Assembly: GCF_004137085.1 (NCBI RefSeq)
Contig: NZ_QYBC01000021.1
Span: 1 to 64,000, forward strand
Source of the DNA: Lichenibacterium ramalinae
GTDB taxonomy: Bacteria; Pseudomonadota; Alphaproteobacteria; Rhizobiales; Beijerinckiaceae
Length of the DNA: 64,000 nt
Reading direction: 5' to 3'
Positions 23,605 through 33,691 of the stretch are shown piece by piece; positions within the stretch are counted from its first letter, which is position 1; each line of letters opens with the position of its first letter. Made by a program: the position numbers and the translations under genes. The notes under the pieces were generated by a model that was given only the letters and a program-made list of their open reading frames with translations, made no database searches and was not told the DNA's origin.

Positions 23605-24840
23605 ATGCATCTGCCGATGGGGCTCGAAGCCCTGAACTTCGCCATGGCGGGAGCCCGCGAAGGGTTCGGCCCCTTCCTGGGGGTATATCTCCAGCACCAG
23701 GGTTTCGACCCCGCCAGCACCGGCTTCGCCATGAGCCTCGCCGGGCTCGCCGGCGTGGTCGCCACGACGCCGCTCAGCGCCCTCGTCGACCGGATCGAGG
23801 TGAAGCGGGGCGCCGTCGGCCTCGCCGTGGCGATGATCGCGGCGGGAGCCGTGCTGATCGTGCTGACCCAGTCGCTGTGGGTGGTGGCGATCGGCCAGGT
23901 GCTGATCGGGATCGCCGACACCAGCCTGGCGCCGCTCGTCTCGGCCCTGACGCTCGGCATCGTGGGACGCTCCCGCTACCCGGCCCAGGTCGCCCGCAAC
24001 GAGACCTTCAACCACGGCGGCAATGCCGTGAACGCCGCGCTCTCGGCCGCCCTCGGCTACTGGCTGGGCCTCGGCTGGGTGGCGCTGGCCATCGGTGTCA
24101 TGGCGGCCGCCACCGGCGCGGTCGTGTCGCGCATCGATCCCGCCACCATCGACCACGAGGCCGCGCGCGGCGGCGATCCGGGGTCGCGCTCCGCTGTCCG
24201 GGCCCTGTTCGGCAGCCGGCCGCTGCTGATGCTGGGCTTCGCCGCCTTCGCCTTCATGACGTCGAGCGGCGCCATGCTGCCCTTCCTGGCCCAGGCGCTG
24301 GTGAAGTCCGGCCACGACCCGAGCCTCACGACGGGCGCCATGACGGTGACGGTGCAGGTCGTGATGGTGGGCGCCGCAGCCCTCGTGCCGCGCTTGGCGG
24401 CGCGCTTCGGCAACGTCGCCGTGCTGGCGGCGGCGCTCGCCCTCGTGGTGGTGCGGGCGGGCCTGCTGGTGTGGAGCCAGGCCCTGCCGATGATCGGCCT
24501 CGTCGAGGTGCTGGAAGGCCTCGCCATGGGCTTCGCCGGGGTCGCCATCCCGGCGCTGGTCATCGACGTCATGTCGGAGTCCGGCCACACCAACGCAGGC
24601 CTCGGCGGCGTCATGACGGCCTACGGGGCCGGAGCCGCGCTGAGCCCGGTGCTGGCCGGCCTCGTGGCGCAGTTCGCGGGCTTCCCGGCCGCCTTCGCCA
24701 CGCTGGGCGGGGTCGCGCTGCTCGGGCTGGCGGGCTGGATCGTCGGCTGGCGGCTCGCCCGGCGGAGCGACGCCGCGGGTCAGGGCGGCGATGCCGGCGC
24801 GGGCGAGGCCGTGCCGGAAGGCGCGAAGGGCGGGACATGA
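23605..24840 (+). CDS. MFS transporter, 411 aa (first of an overlapping pair)
   Basis: Twelve-helix MFS carrier with short loops. It starts MHLPMGLEALNFAMAGAREG. The loop 2-3 motif is altered (SALVDRIEVKRGAV instead of GxLaDRxGRR). In helices 4-5 there is RYPAQVARNETFNHGGNAVN, a signature shared with a group of DHA1-like permeases often annotated only as MFS. Inner membrane. Substrate unknown. Its stop overlaps the next MFS start by 4 bases (ATGA), so the two carriers are made together. Confidence 0.82.
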   Translation: MHLPMGLEALNFAMAGAREGFGPFLGVYLQHQGFDPASTGFAMSLAGLAGVVATTPLSALVDRIEVKRGAVGLAVAMIAAGAVLIVLTQSLWVVAIGQVLIGIADTSLAPLVSALTLGIVGRSRYPAQVARNETFNHGGNAVNAALSAALGYWLGLGWVALAIGVMAAATGAVVSRIDPATIDHEAARGGDPGSRSAVRALFGSRPLLMLGFAAFAFMTSSGAMLPFLAQALVKSGHDPSLTTGAMTVTVQVVMVGAAALVPRLAARFGNVAVLAAALALVVVRAGLLVWSQALPMIGLVEVLEGLAMGFAGVAIPALVIDVMSESGHTNAGLGGVMTAYGAGAALSPVLAGLVAQFAGFPAAFATLGGVALLGLAGWIVGWRLARRSDAAGQGGDAGAGEAVPEGAKGGT

Positions 24841-26102
24841 CGGCCCGGCAAGGCGGGACGGGCCCGCGCAGCGGGGCGGCGCCGCGCCGCGCCGCGGCCG
24901 CGCTGCCGGCCTTCCTGCTGCTCTACGGCGCGCTCTACGCCGCCTATGGGACGGAATCGGCCTACCTGCCGGCCTTCTTCCAGGCCCATGCCCTGCCGGT
25001 CCAGAGCATCGGCACCGTGCTGGCCGCCGGAACCGTGGTGCGCATCCTGGCGGGGCCGGCGGCGGGCCGCCTCGCCGACCGGCTCGGGGCGCGCCGCGGC
25101 GTCCTGGCCGCCGCCGCGGGCCTGTCGGGCCTCGTCGGCACCGCCTATCTCGGCGCCTACGGGCTCCTGCCGCTGCTCGCCGTCTGCCTCGCCCATTCGG
25201 CCGTGACGGCGCCGCTCGCGCCCCTGTGCGACGCCCTGGCGGTGCCGGCCGCGGCGGGCCCGCGCGGCTTCCGCTACGGCTGGGTCAGGGGGGCGGGTTC
25301 GGCGGCCTTCGTCGGAGGCACGCTGGCCTCGGGCCAGCTCGTCGACCGCTTCGGCCTCGCCTGCATCATCGTGGCGAGTTCCGCGCTGTTCCTGCTCATG
25401 GCGCCCTGCGCCGCCCGGGTGGCGGCCCCGGCCGAGCCGGAGGGGGACCGGACCGAGCCCGCGGCCGGCTCCGCCGGTGCGGCCGGCTCCAGCGGCGGAT
25501 CCGGGGCCTTCGGGAGGCTGCTGGCCATCCCGGCCTACCGGACGCTGCTCGTCGTGGTCAGCCTCGTCATCGGCAGCCACGCCCTCAACGACGCCTTCGC
25601 CGTCATCACCTGGCGGGACGCCGGCTACGACGGCACCGTGGTGAGCCTGCTGTGGTCGGAATCGGTCGTGGCGGAGGTCCTGGTGTTCTTCCTGCTCGGC
25701 CCCTGGCTCATCGACCGGCTCGGTGCCGCGGGGGCGGCGAGCCTGTCGGCCGCGGCCGGCATGCTGCGCTGGGGCGTGATGGGGGCCACCAGCGCCCTGC
25801 CGGCCCTCGTCGCCGTCCAGTCGCTGCACGGCCTGACCTTCGCGCTGCTGCATCTCGCCGCCATGCGGGTCATCGGGGCGGCGGTCCCGGACCGGCTTTC
25901 CGCCACGGCGCAATCGGTCTACGGCACCTTCGCGCTCGGCACCGCCTCGGCGGTGCTGACCTTCGCGTCCGGCTACCTCTACGGCGCCGTCGGGCTCCGG
26001 GCCTTCTGGGCCATGGCGGCGCTCTGCGCCATGGCGCTGCCCTTCGCCAGGGGGCTCGCCGCCGAGGCGCCCGCCGGGCCGAAGCCGCGCGAAAACGGGT
26101 GA
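24837..26102 (+). CDS. MFS transporter, 421 aa (second of an overlapping pair)
   Basis: ATG inside the previous stop codon. After a 20-residue polar tail come 12 helices. Features: GTESAYLPAFFQAHALPVQS in the first outer loop, GPAAGRLADRLGARRGVLAA (loop 2-3 motif), and RGFRYGWVRGAGSAAFVGGT before helix 5. These are characteristic of the nucleoside-symporter/MFS_1-like (PPP, HsrA-like) branch. A low-complexity Gly/Ser/Ala loop (residues about 200-225) joins the halves. It is a different subfamily from its coupled neighbour, so this is not a simple tandem duplication. Confidence 0.82.
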   Translation: MTARQGGTGPRSGAAPRRAAAALPAFLLLYGALYAAYGTESAYLPAFFQAHALPVQSIGTVLAAGTVVRILAGPAAGRLADRLGARRGVLAAAAGLSGLVGTAYLGAYGLLPLLAVCLAHSAVTAPLAPLCDALAVPAAAGPRGFRYGWVRGAGSAAFVGGTLASGQLVDRFGLACIIVASSALFLLMAPCAARVAAPAEPEGDRTEPAAGSAGAAGSSGGSGAFGRLLAIPAYRTLLVVVSLVIGSHALNDAFAVITWRDAGYDGTVVSLLWSESVVAEVLVFFLLGPWLIDRLGAAGAASLSAAAGMLRWGVMGATSALPALVAVQSLHGLTFALLHLAAMRVIGAAVPDRLSATAQSVYGTFALGTASAVLTFASGYLYGAVGLRAFWAMAALCAMALPFARGLAAEAPAGPKPRENG

Positions 26103-26199
26103 CAAGCGGCGCCATGCGTTGTAGGAGGCGCGCTCAACTCACAACAGCGAGCCGAAACGCTGCAGCCTCGATGCTGCGACCGGCGAAGGACCCGACACC

Positions 26200-26634
26200 A
26201 TGGACATTCTCGCGATTCTCGACGCCGAAGAGGCGCAGCGCGTTTCCGCCGGCAAGACTATTCCGGAGTTCCAGCCCGGCGACACCGTCGTGGTGAACGT
26301 GAAGGTGAAGGAAGGCGAGCGCAGCCGCGTGCAGGCCTACGAGGGCGTCGTCATCGCCCGCACGGGCGGCGGCCTGCAGGAGTCCTTCACGGTCCGCAAG
26401 ATCTCCTACGGCGAGGGCGTCGAGCGCGTCTTCCCGGTCTACTCGCCGAACATCGATTCCATCAAGGTGGTCCGCCGCGGCAAGGTGCGTCGCGCCAAGC
26501 TCTATTACCTGCGCGACCGTCGCGGCAAGTCGGCCCGTATCGCCGAGCGCGTCGACACCGCCGCCAAAGCCAAGAACCTCGCCAAGGCGAAGCAGAAGAA
26601 CGAGAAGAACGCCAAGGCCACTGCCGCCGAGTAA
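26200..26634 (+). CDS. rplS: 50S ribosomal protein L19, 144 aa
   Basis: The L19 core is complete: [60 protein letters not shown], and [21 protein letters not shown]19 sits at the 30S-50S bridge region near the decoding side. The last 30 residues are an Ala/Lys-rich tail ([20 protein letters not shown]), a common alphaproteobacterial extension. Usually rimM and trmD lie just upstream. Here two MFS genes do, so the conserved rpsP-rimM-trmD-rplS order is broken. Confidence 0.96.
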   Translation: MDILAILDAEEAQRVSAGKTIPEFQPGDTVVVNVKVKEGERSRVQAYEGVVIARTGGGLQESFTVRKISYGEGVERVFPVYSPNIDSIKVVRRGKVRRAKLYYLRDRRGKSARIAERVDTAAKAKNLAKAKQKNEKNAKATAAE

Positions 26635-26663
26635 GCCGGCCTCCTACATATCGATCGGCGACC

Positions 26664-26717
26664 GGCCGGGCAGATCCGAGACCGGCCTGCCCGGCCGCTC
26701 GCCGTCCGGCGAGCGGC
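26664..26717 (+). terminator. Hairpins downstream of rplS
   Basis: Two adjacent GC-rich inverted repeats: GGCCGGGCA/TGCCCGGCC (26664-26696) and a perfect 10-bp stem GCCGCTCGCC-GTCC-GGCGAGCGGC (26694-26717). They share three bases, so only one can form fully at a time. There is no T run, so termination would be partial or Rho-assisted. They separate rplS from leuC. Confidence 0.45.
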
Positions 26718-26813
26718 TCCGGCCCACCGTCGGCTCCTCCGGCCGTGGGCAGCTTCGAACGCGAGCCCGTGCCGCCGGCCGAGAGGGCCGGACGGGCGCC
26801 GAGGGATGGGACG

Positions 26814-28238
<1,425 letters not shown>

Positions 28239-28259
28239 GCCTCCGCGGATGAAGCCCCT

Positions 28260-28299
28260 CCCCTGGAAGCGGCGAGACGTGTCTCGCCGCTTCCAGGGG
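28260..28299 (+). terminator. Long perfect inverted repeat after leuC
   Basis: Arms of 19 bases (starting CCCCTGGAAGCGGCGAGAC) around a 2-base centre give a very stable hairpin 21 bases after the leuC stop. There is no T run, so it may stop transcription only with Rho, or protect the 3' end of the mRNA. It is longer and more perfect than the other hairpins in the window. Confidence 0.6.
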
Positions 28300-28494
28300 C
28301 CTTCGGGCCCAGGTCCGCATCGTCCACAGATCCTGATGTCGCCCGCACCGGGCGATGATCCAGCCCGACGCCCGCCCGGCCCCGCCGGGCGGGCGTCGTC
28401 GTTCCGGAGGGTGGCCGGAGCCCCGCGGGCAAGGCTTCCTTAACGCTGTCGGCGTCAGGTGGGACGACGATCCACCGGGACGGGACACCGCAGC

Positions 28495-28740
28495 ATGAGC
28501 AGCAGCATCATCGTCGAGGACCGCATCCTCGCCCGCGTCGCGCGCGACGCCGTCGGCCAGGACGACGGCGCCACCTCGGCCGTCGAGCGCGCCGAGACCG
28601 CGTTGCGCCGGGCCGTGACGGCGTTGCGCGACATGGGCATCGCCGCCACCCGGCAGGTGACGCAGGCCGTGCGCGACGACATCGCCATCGTGCTGGCCGA
28701 GGGCGCGGTGCCCGCCACCCCCGTCCTGCTCGCCGCCTGA
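28495..28740 (+). CDS. Small helical hypothetical protein, 81 aa
   Basis: Begins MSSSIIVEDRILARVARDAV and runs as one or two amphipathic helices (ERAETALRRAVTALRDMGIA), ending in a Pro/Ala tail. No signal peptide, no membrane helix, no Cys. The alternating hydrophobic/charged pattern argues for a real soluble protein. No family recognised. A single TTAAC half-site lies about 50 bases upstream, too little to call CtrA control. Confidence 0.6.
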   Translation: MSSSIIVEDRILARVARDAVGQDDGATSAVERAETALRRAVTALRDMGIAATRQVTQAVRDDIAIVLAEGAVPATPVLLAA

Positions 28741-28847
28741 CGGTTCCGCTCCCGGCGCCTGGCGCCGGCCCGATCAGGGTTCACGGTCGACCAGGGATCC
28801 TCGCCGGTGGGACGTCATCGCCCCGCACGCGCGCGCCGCGCCGACCC

Positions 28848-30473
28848 TCACGGCCCGTCGGGCTTCAGCGCGAGGTCGCCCGGCGGGATGGTGACGTCGG
28901 CGAGCGGCAGCGGCGGGATCGGCTTGTCCGGGAAGGTCGTCTGCCAGCCGCCGCCGAGCGCCTTGTAGAGGGCCACGAAGTCGGTCGAGATGTTGGCGGT
29001 GGCCTGGCTGAGGTTCACCTCGGCATTGAGCACGTTCTGGCTGTTCTGCAGCACGGTCGTGAACGTGTCGACGCCCTGGGTGTAGCGGGTCCGCGCCAGT
29101 TGCAGCCCGCGGCGCGCGTCGGACACCTGCTTCTGCAGGAAGGCGCGGCGGCCCTCGTCGCCCTTGAGCGCCGCCAGCGCGTTGACGACGTCGTGCCAGG
29201 CCTGCAGCACCGCCTTCTGGTAGGCGATGGCGGCCTCCTGCTGGCGCGCCTCGGTCAGGACGAGGTTGGACCGCAGCCGGCCGCCGTCGAAGATCGGGAT
29301 CGAGATCGACGGTCCCACATTCATGTATTGCAGGGAATTGCCGCGGAACACCTTGCCGGGGTCGAGCGCGTTGAAGGACGGCGAGCCCGTGATCGTCACG
29401 GTGGGGAAGAACTCCGCTTCCGCCACGCCGATCTGGGCGACGGCGGCATGCAGGCTGGCATCCGCCTGGCGGATGTCGGGCCGGCGGATGAGCAAGTCCG
29501 ACGGCACGCCGACCGGCACCTTCGGCGGCACCGGCGGGATGGCCTTGGCCGTCATCAGCTCCTGGGACAGCGTCAGGGGCGGCTCGCCCAGGATCAGGCC
29601 GATGGCGTTGACGGCCTGGATCTCCTGCTGCTGCAGCTGCGGGATGTTGGCCCGGATGCCTTCCACCTGCTGGGCCGCGCTGGCGACGTCGAGCCCCGTG
29701 ACGAGACCGCCCTTGGCCCGCAACTGCACGATGTTGAGGATGTCCTGGTTGACCTTGGCGTTGGCCTGCTCGATGCGGATCTGCTCCTGGATGCCGCGCA
29801 GCTGGACGTAGTCGCGCGCGAGTTCCGCCAGGGCCGAGATCAGGGTGCCGCGCCGCTGCTCGGCCGAGGCGTCCGCCTGGGCCTGCGAGGATTCGATGTT
29901 GCGCCGGACCCGGCCCCACAGGTCGAGCTCCCAGGAGGCGTCGAAGCCGGCCGTGTAGCTTTCGAAGGGATTGCCCAGCGAGGTGGCGCCGCTCCCGCTG
30001 CCCCCATTATTGCCGGCATTGTTGCCGTTGAGGACGCCGGACGGGATCAGGCTGATGATGCCGTTCTGGCTGTACTGCTGGCGGTAGATGGAACTGGCGC
30101 CGTTGACCTGCGGCAGGGCGGCGGCGGCGGCGGTGCCGAGCTGGGCCCGGCTCTCGGTGAGCCGCGCCGTCGCGGTCTGCACGTCGAGGTTCTGGGTCGC
30201 CACCCGGGCCTCGAGCCGGGCCAGCACGGGGTCGCGGAACACCCGCCACCATTCGGCATCGGGCTCGGCCGCCGTGGTCTTGGCGAGGATCGGCAGCGGC
30301 GAGCGCACCTTGGTGCCGTTGTCGAGATAGGTCTTGCTTTCGACGATGGGCGGCAGCGGCGACACGTATTCCGGGCCCATGGCACAGCCGGCGAGCAGTG
30401 CCGGCGCACCGAAACCCCCGAGCACGGTCGCGGCGCGCAGCAGCGCCCGCGAGACTGGGCTGGTCCGCGCCAT
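28848..30473 (-). CDS. Outer-membrane efflux lipoprotein (NodT/OprM family), 541 aa
   Basis: Signal peptide with lipobox (PALLAGCAMGPEY, lipidated Cys), then two TolC-type repeats with long alpha-helices (SRAQLGTAAAAALPQVNGAS, IRIEQANAKVNQDILNIVQL). These form a trimeric barrel and periplasmic tunnel. The motif RRPDIRQADASLHAAVAQIG is diagnostic of NodT/OprM factors. A Gly/Asn-rich loop (NNAGNNGGSGSG) sits near residue 155 and is unusual. It begins 2 bases after the emrB stop, third gene of the efflux operon, giving the outer-membrane channel. Confidence 0.92.
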   Translation of the reverse strand: MARTSPVSRALLRAATVLGGFGAPALLAGCAMGPEYVSPLPPIVESKTYLDNGTKVRSPLPILAKTTAAEPDAEWWRVFRDPVLARLEARVATQNLDVQTATARLTESRAQLGTAAAAALPQVNGASSIYRQQYSQNGIISLIPSGVLNGNNAGNNGGSGSGATSLGNPFESYTAGFDASWELDLWGRVRRNIESSQAQADASAEQRRGTLISALAELARDYVQLRGIQEQIRIEQANAKVNQDILNIVQLRAKGGLVTGLDVASAAQQVEGIRANIPQLQQQEIQAVNAIGLILGEPPLTLSQELMTAKAIPPVPPKVPVGVPSDLLIRRPDIRQADASLHAAVAQIGVAEAEFFPTVTITGSPSFNALDPGKVFRGNSLQYMNVGPSISIPIFDGGRLRSNLVLTEARQQEAAIAYQKAVLQAWHDVVNALAALKGDEGRRAFLQKQVSDARRGLQLARTRYTQGVDTFTTVLQNSQNVLNAEVNLSQATANISTDFVALYKALGGGWQTTFPDKPIPPLPLADVTIPPGDLALKPDGP

Positions 30474-30475
30474 GG

Positions 30476-32074
30476 TCAGTGCCCCCCGCCGCCGCCGCCC
30501 GCCGCGGTCTTCTTGGAGATGAAGAAACACAAGGGCACCACCATGAAGGCCAGGACGGCCGAATATTGGAACACGTTGTTGTAGGCCAGCACCGAAGCCT
30601 GGCGCATATAGGTCTCGTAGGTATGGGACACGGCCTGGTCGTGCACCGAGCCGGCCGCGCGCCCGAGCGTGCGCAACGTCGCCTCCGACTTCTGGATCAG
30701 CTCGTTGTAGCCCTGGTTCAGCGGCGTCATGAACTTCGACAGGTGGGCCTGGTCGGCCTGCCGGCGCTCGGTGACGAGCGCGGTCGCGACCGAGATGCCG
30801 ATGGCGCCGCCCACGTTGCGGAACATGGAGAAGAGCGCCGCCCCGTCGCTGCGCATGGTCTGGGGCAGCGTCAGGTAGGCGATGGTCGAGATCGGCACGA
30901 AGAGGAAGCCCAGCGCCGCCGTCTGGAACGAGCGCATCTCGACCAGCGTCCAATAATCCACCTGGGGGACCAGCCGGCTCGAATACATGAGGGCGATGCC
31001 CATGATGGTGAAGCCCGTCATGACGATGTAGCGGGTCGGCACGAAGGTCATGAGCCGGCCGACGATGGGGATCAGCACGATGACGACGATGCCGCCGGGC
31101 GACAGGATGAGGCCGGACAGCAGCGCCGTGTAGCCGAGCTCCTGCTGGGAGAACTGCGGGATCAGCACCGCCGAGGCGTAGAGGATCATGCCCATGGCGG
31201 CGATCAGCACGCAGCCCATGGTGAAGTTCCGGTCCCGGAACACGTCGAGGTCGATGATGGGCTTCCTGGCGGTGAGCAGCCAGCAGATGGCGCCGAAGAT
31301 GCCGATGAAGGCCAGGATCGCCATCACGACGATGAAGGGCGAGCCGAACCAGTCGTCGTCCTCGCCCCGGTCGATCATGATCTGCATGGCGCCGAGGCCG
31401 AGCGTGATGAGCGACAGGCCGATGAAGTCGATGCTCTTCGCGCCCTTCTTCTGCTTCTCCTTCTCCCACGGCGGATCCTCGACGAGGATGTAGTTGACGA
31501 TCACCGCCACGATGCCGACCGGGATGTTGACGTAGAAGATCCAGCGCCAGTCGAGGTGCTCGATGAGGTAGCCGCCGAGCGTCGGCCCCAGCACCGGCGC
31601 CACGATGGTGGCGATGGCCGTCACGGCGAAGGCGGCGCCGCGCTTGGCCGGCGGGAACGTGTCGAGGATGATGGCCTGCTGGTTGGGCTGCAGGCCGCCG
31701 CCGAAGAAGCCCTGGAACAGACGGAAGATCACGAGCTGGCCGAGGCTCTGCGAGATGCCGCACAGGAACGAGCAGACCGTGAAGGCGCCGAGGCAGATGA
31801 GGAAGTAGCGCTTGCGGCCGATCGTGTCCGACAGCCAGCCCGCCACCGTGAGGACGATGCCGTTGGCGACGAGATAGGCAGTCAGCGCGTAGGTGGCCTC
31901 GTCGCTCGACGCCGCCAGCGTGCCGGCGATGTAGGGCAGCGCCACGTTGACGATGGTGGTGTCGAGGATCTCCATGAAGGCCGCCAGCGTCACCGCGATG
32001 GCGATGAGCCAGGGGTTGTACTTCGGCTTCCAGCCGTTGACGGCGCCGACCCCGCCGTTGTCCCCGCCGCTCAT
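30476..32074 (-). CDS. emrB: EmrB-type DHA2 drug:H+ antiporter, 532 aa
   Basis: Fourteen-helix MFS exporter of the DHA2 branch. Motifs: MEILDTTIVNVALPYIAGTL (helix 1), GWLSDTIGRKRYFLICLG (loop 2-3), and VAPVLGPTLGGYLIEHLDWR (motif C, exporter signature). Ends in a short Gly-His tail. It exports hydrophobic or uncoupler-type compounds with the EmrA adaptor and the outer-membrane factor on either side. ATG overlaps the emrA stop (ATGA). Substrates cannot be told from sequence. Confidence 0.93.
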   Translation of the reverse strand: MSGGDNGGVGAVNGWKPKYNPWLIAIAVTLAAFMEILDTTIVNVALPYIAGTLAASSDEATYALTAYLVANGIVLTVAGWLSDTIGRKRYFLICLGAFTVCSFLCGISQSLGQLVIFRLFQGFFGGGLQPNQQAIILDTFPPAKRGAAFAVTAIATIVAPVLGPTLGGYLIEHLDWRWIFYVNIPVGIVAVIVNYILVEDPPWEKEKQKKGAKSIDFIGLSLITLGLGAMQIMIDRGEDDDWFGSPFIVVMAILAFIGIFGAICWLLTARKPIIDLDVFRDRNFTMGCVLIAAMGMILYASAVLIPQFSQQELGYTALLSGLILSPGGIVVIVLIPIVGRLMTFVPTRYIVMTGFTIMGIALMYSSRLVPQVDYWTLVEMRSFQTAALGFLFVPISTIAYLTLPQTMRSDGAALFSMFRNVGGAIGISVATALVTERRQADQAHLSKFMTPLNQGYNELIQKSEATLRTLGRAAGSVHDQAVSHTYETYMRQASVLAYNNVFQYSAVLAFMVVPLCFFISKKTAAGGGGGGH

Positions 32075-33576
32075 TTCAGCGTCACGGTGGGCTCGACGCT
32101 GACGCCGAGCGGCAGGGGCTCGTCGGGCTTGAGGCCCGAGTCGATGACGATCTTGACGGGCACGCGCTGCACGATCTTGACGAAGTTGCCGGTGGCGTTC
32201 TCGGCCGGGAAGGCGGAGAACTTCGAGCCCGAGCCGTGCTGGACCGAGTCGACGTGGCCCTGCAGGTCGAGGTCGGGATAGGCGTCGACCGTGATCTTGA
32301 CCTTCTGCCCCGGCCGCATGCCGTCGAGCTCGGTCTCCTTGTAGTTGGCCGTCACCCACACGTCCGGCGTCACCAGCGACATGATCTGCGTGCCGGAGGT
32401 GACGTAGTTGCCGGTATCGACGTTGCGGCGCGTCACCCAGCCGTCCTGCTGGGCCCGCACCACCGTGAATTCGAGGTTGAGCTCCGCCTGGCCGAGCTGG
32501 GCGACGTTCTGTTCGGCCTGGCCCTGCAGCTGGTTCACCTGCGTTTCGGACTGGCCGATGCTCTGCGTCACGGGTTCGGCCTGGGTGACGCGCGCCTGTG
32601 CCTGGGCCACCTGGGCCTCGGCCTGCTGCTGGCCCGAGGACGTCGTGTCGACCTCCTGCTGCGTCGTGGCCTGCCGCGGCAGGTTCTGCTGGCGGCGGTT
32701 GTTGGCTTCCTGCAGCTGCAGCTGCGCCTTGGCCGACAGGAGGTTCGCCTGGGCGAGCTGGAGCGCCGCCGGGAAGTTCTTCTTGGCGATCTCGACGCCA
32801 AGCTTCTGGTTGGCGATCTGCGCCTTGTCGCTGTCGACGCGGCCCTTGGCCTGGTCGCGGTCGAAGGCGAAGGGCCGCGGGTCGATGTGGATGAGCGGGT
32901 CGCCCTTGTGGACGAACTGGTTGTCGACGACGTCGAGCGAGATCACCTGGCCCGACACGCGCGGCGCCACCGCCACGATGTAGCCGTCCGTATAGGCGTC
33001 GTCCGTCGAGATGAGGTTCTTGTGCGTGAAGTAGTAATACACCGCGTAGGCCAGCCCGAGCAGCACCACGATGCCGACGATCGTCAGCACCAGCGGGCGG
33101 CGACTCTTGCGTCGGTTCTGCGATTCTTCGCTGTCCTTGCCGGTCGGCTTGTCGCCGCCGTCCGCCTCGCCGTCCTTGCCCTTCTTGTCATCGCCTTTCT
33201 TGTCGTCGTCCGCCTTGCGGTCGTCCCGCCCGCCGCGATCCCGCCCGCCGCGGTCTTGTCCGCCGCGATCCTGCCGGTCGTCCTCGTCCTCGTCCGCCCG
33301 ACGCCGCTCGCCGCGCGACCTGCCGTCCCGGTCATCGCGATCGTCGTCCCGGCGGTCGTCGTCGCGGCGGCGGTCGGCGTCGCGGCCGCGCGGGCGGTCG
33401 TCGGAACGCCGGTCCCCGTCGTCCTCGTCGAGGTCGCGCGCATGTTCGGCACCGCGCCCCCCGTTGCGGCGCTCGCCGGCGCGGCCGATCTCGAGCACGT
33501 CGCGTCTGGCGCGGCGGCGGGGCGGGGCGCGGTCGTCGTCCTGCGCATGGGCCTCGTCGGCGTCGCTCGGGGTCAT
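32071..33576 (-). CDS. emrA: EmrA-type membrane-fusion adaptor with R/D-rich cytoplasmic extension, 501 aa
   Basis: Membrane-fusion (HlyD/EmrA) adaptor: one membrane helix (residues 161-183, LVLTIVGIVVLLGLAYAVYY), the biotinyl-lipoyl-like half (TDGYIVAVAPRVSGQVISLD), a long Gln-rich coiled hairpin, and the beta-barrel region near VWVTANYKETELDGMRPGQK. Unusual is the 160-residue N-terminal cytoplasmic part, almost all Arg, Asp, Gly and Lys (for example DRRRDDDRRDDDRDDRDG). Typical EmrA proteins have only 10-30 residues there. First gene of emrA-emrB-OMF, divergent from a TetR gene. Confidence 0.9.
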   Translation of the reverse strand: MTPSDADEAHAQDDDRAPPRRRARRDVLEIGRAGERRNGGRGAEHARDLDEDDGDRRSDDRPRGRDADRRRDDDRRDDDRDDRDGRSRGERRRADEDEDDRQDRGGQDRGGRDRGGRDDRKADDDKKGDDKKGKDGEADGGDKPTGKDSEESQNRRKSRRPLVLTIVGIVVLLGLAYAVYYYFTHKNLISTDDAYTDGYIVAVAPRVSGQVISLDVVDNQFVHKGDPLIHIDPRPFAFDRDQAKGRVDSDKAQIANQKLGVEIAKKNFPAALQLAQANLLSAKAQLQLQEANNRRQQNLPRQATTQQEVDTTSSGQQQAEAQVAQAQARVTQAEPVTQSIGQSETQVNQLQGQAEQNVAQLGQAELNLEFTVVRAQQDGWVTRRNVDTGNYVTSGTQIMSLVTPDVWVTANYKETELDGMRPGQKVKITVDAYPDLDLQGHVDSVQHGSGSKFSAFPAENATGNFVKIVQRVPVKIVIDSGLKPDEPLPLGVSVEPTVTLK

Positions 33577-33658
33577 CGTAGGCTCTTCCGGGGCTTGCGG
33601 GCCTCAGGCTCGGGGCTAGGCGATGCGGGGCGGTTCAAGTACCGTGACACATGCGTAA

Positions 33659-33676
33659 CCGAACCCGCGGGTTCGG
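33659..33676. promoter_or_regulatory. 18-bp palindromic operator between emrA and TetR gene
   Basis: CCGAACCC-GCGGGTTCGG reads the same on both strands over 18 bp, in the middle of the 115-bp divergent region. TATAAG follows directly on the TetR side (33678-33683) as a possible -10 element. TetR repressors of efflux pumps typically bind exactly such a site. Confidence 0.7.
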
Positions 33677-33691
33677 ATATAAGGCAAGCGG

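Noticed and set aside
28420-28494. CtrA box ahead of the 81-residue protein
   Set aside because: Only one TTAAC half-site is present. No second TTAA at the right spacing.
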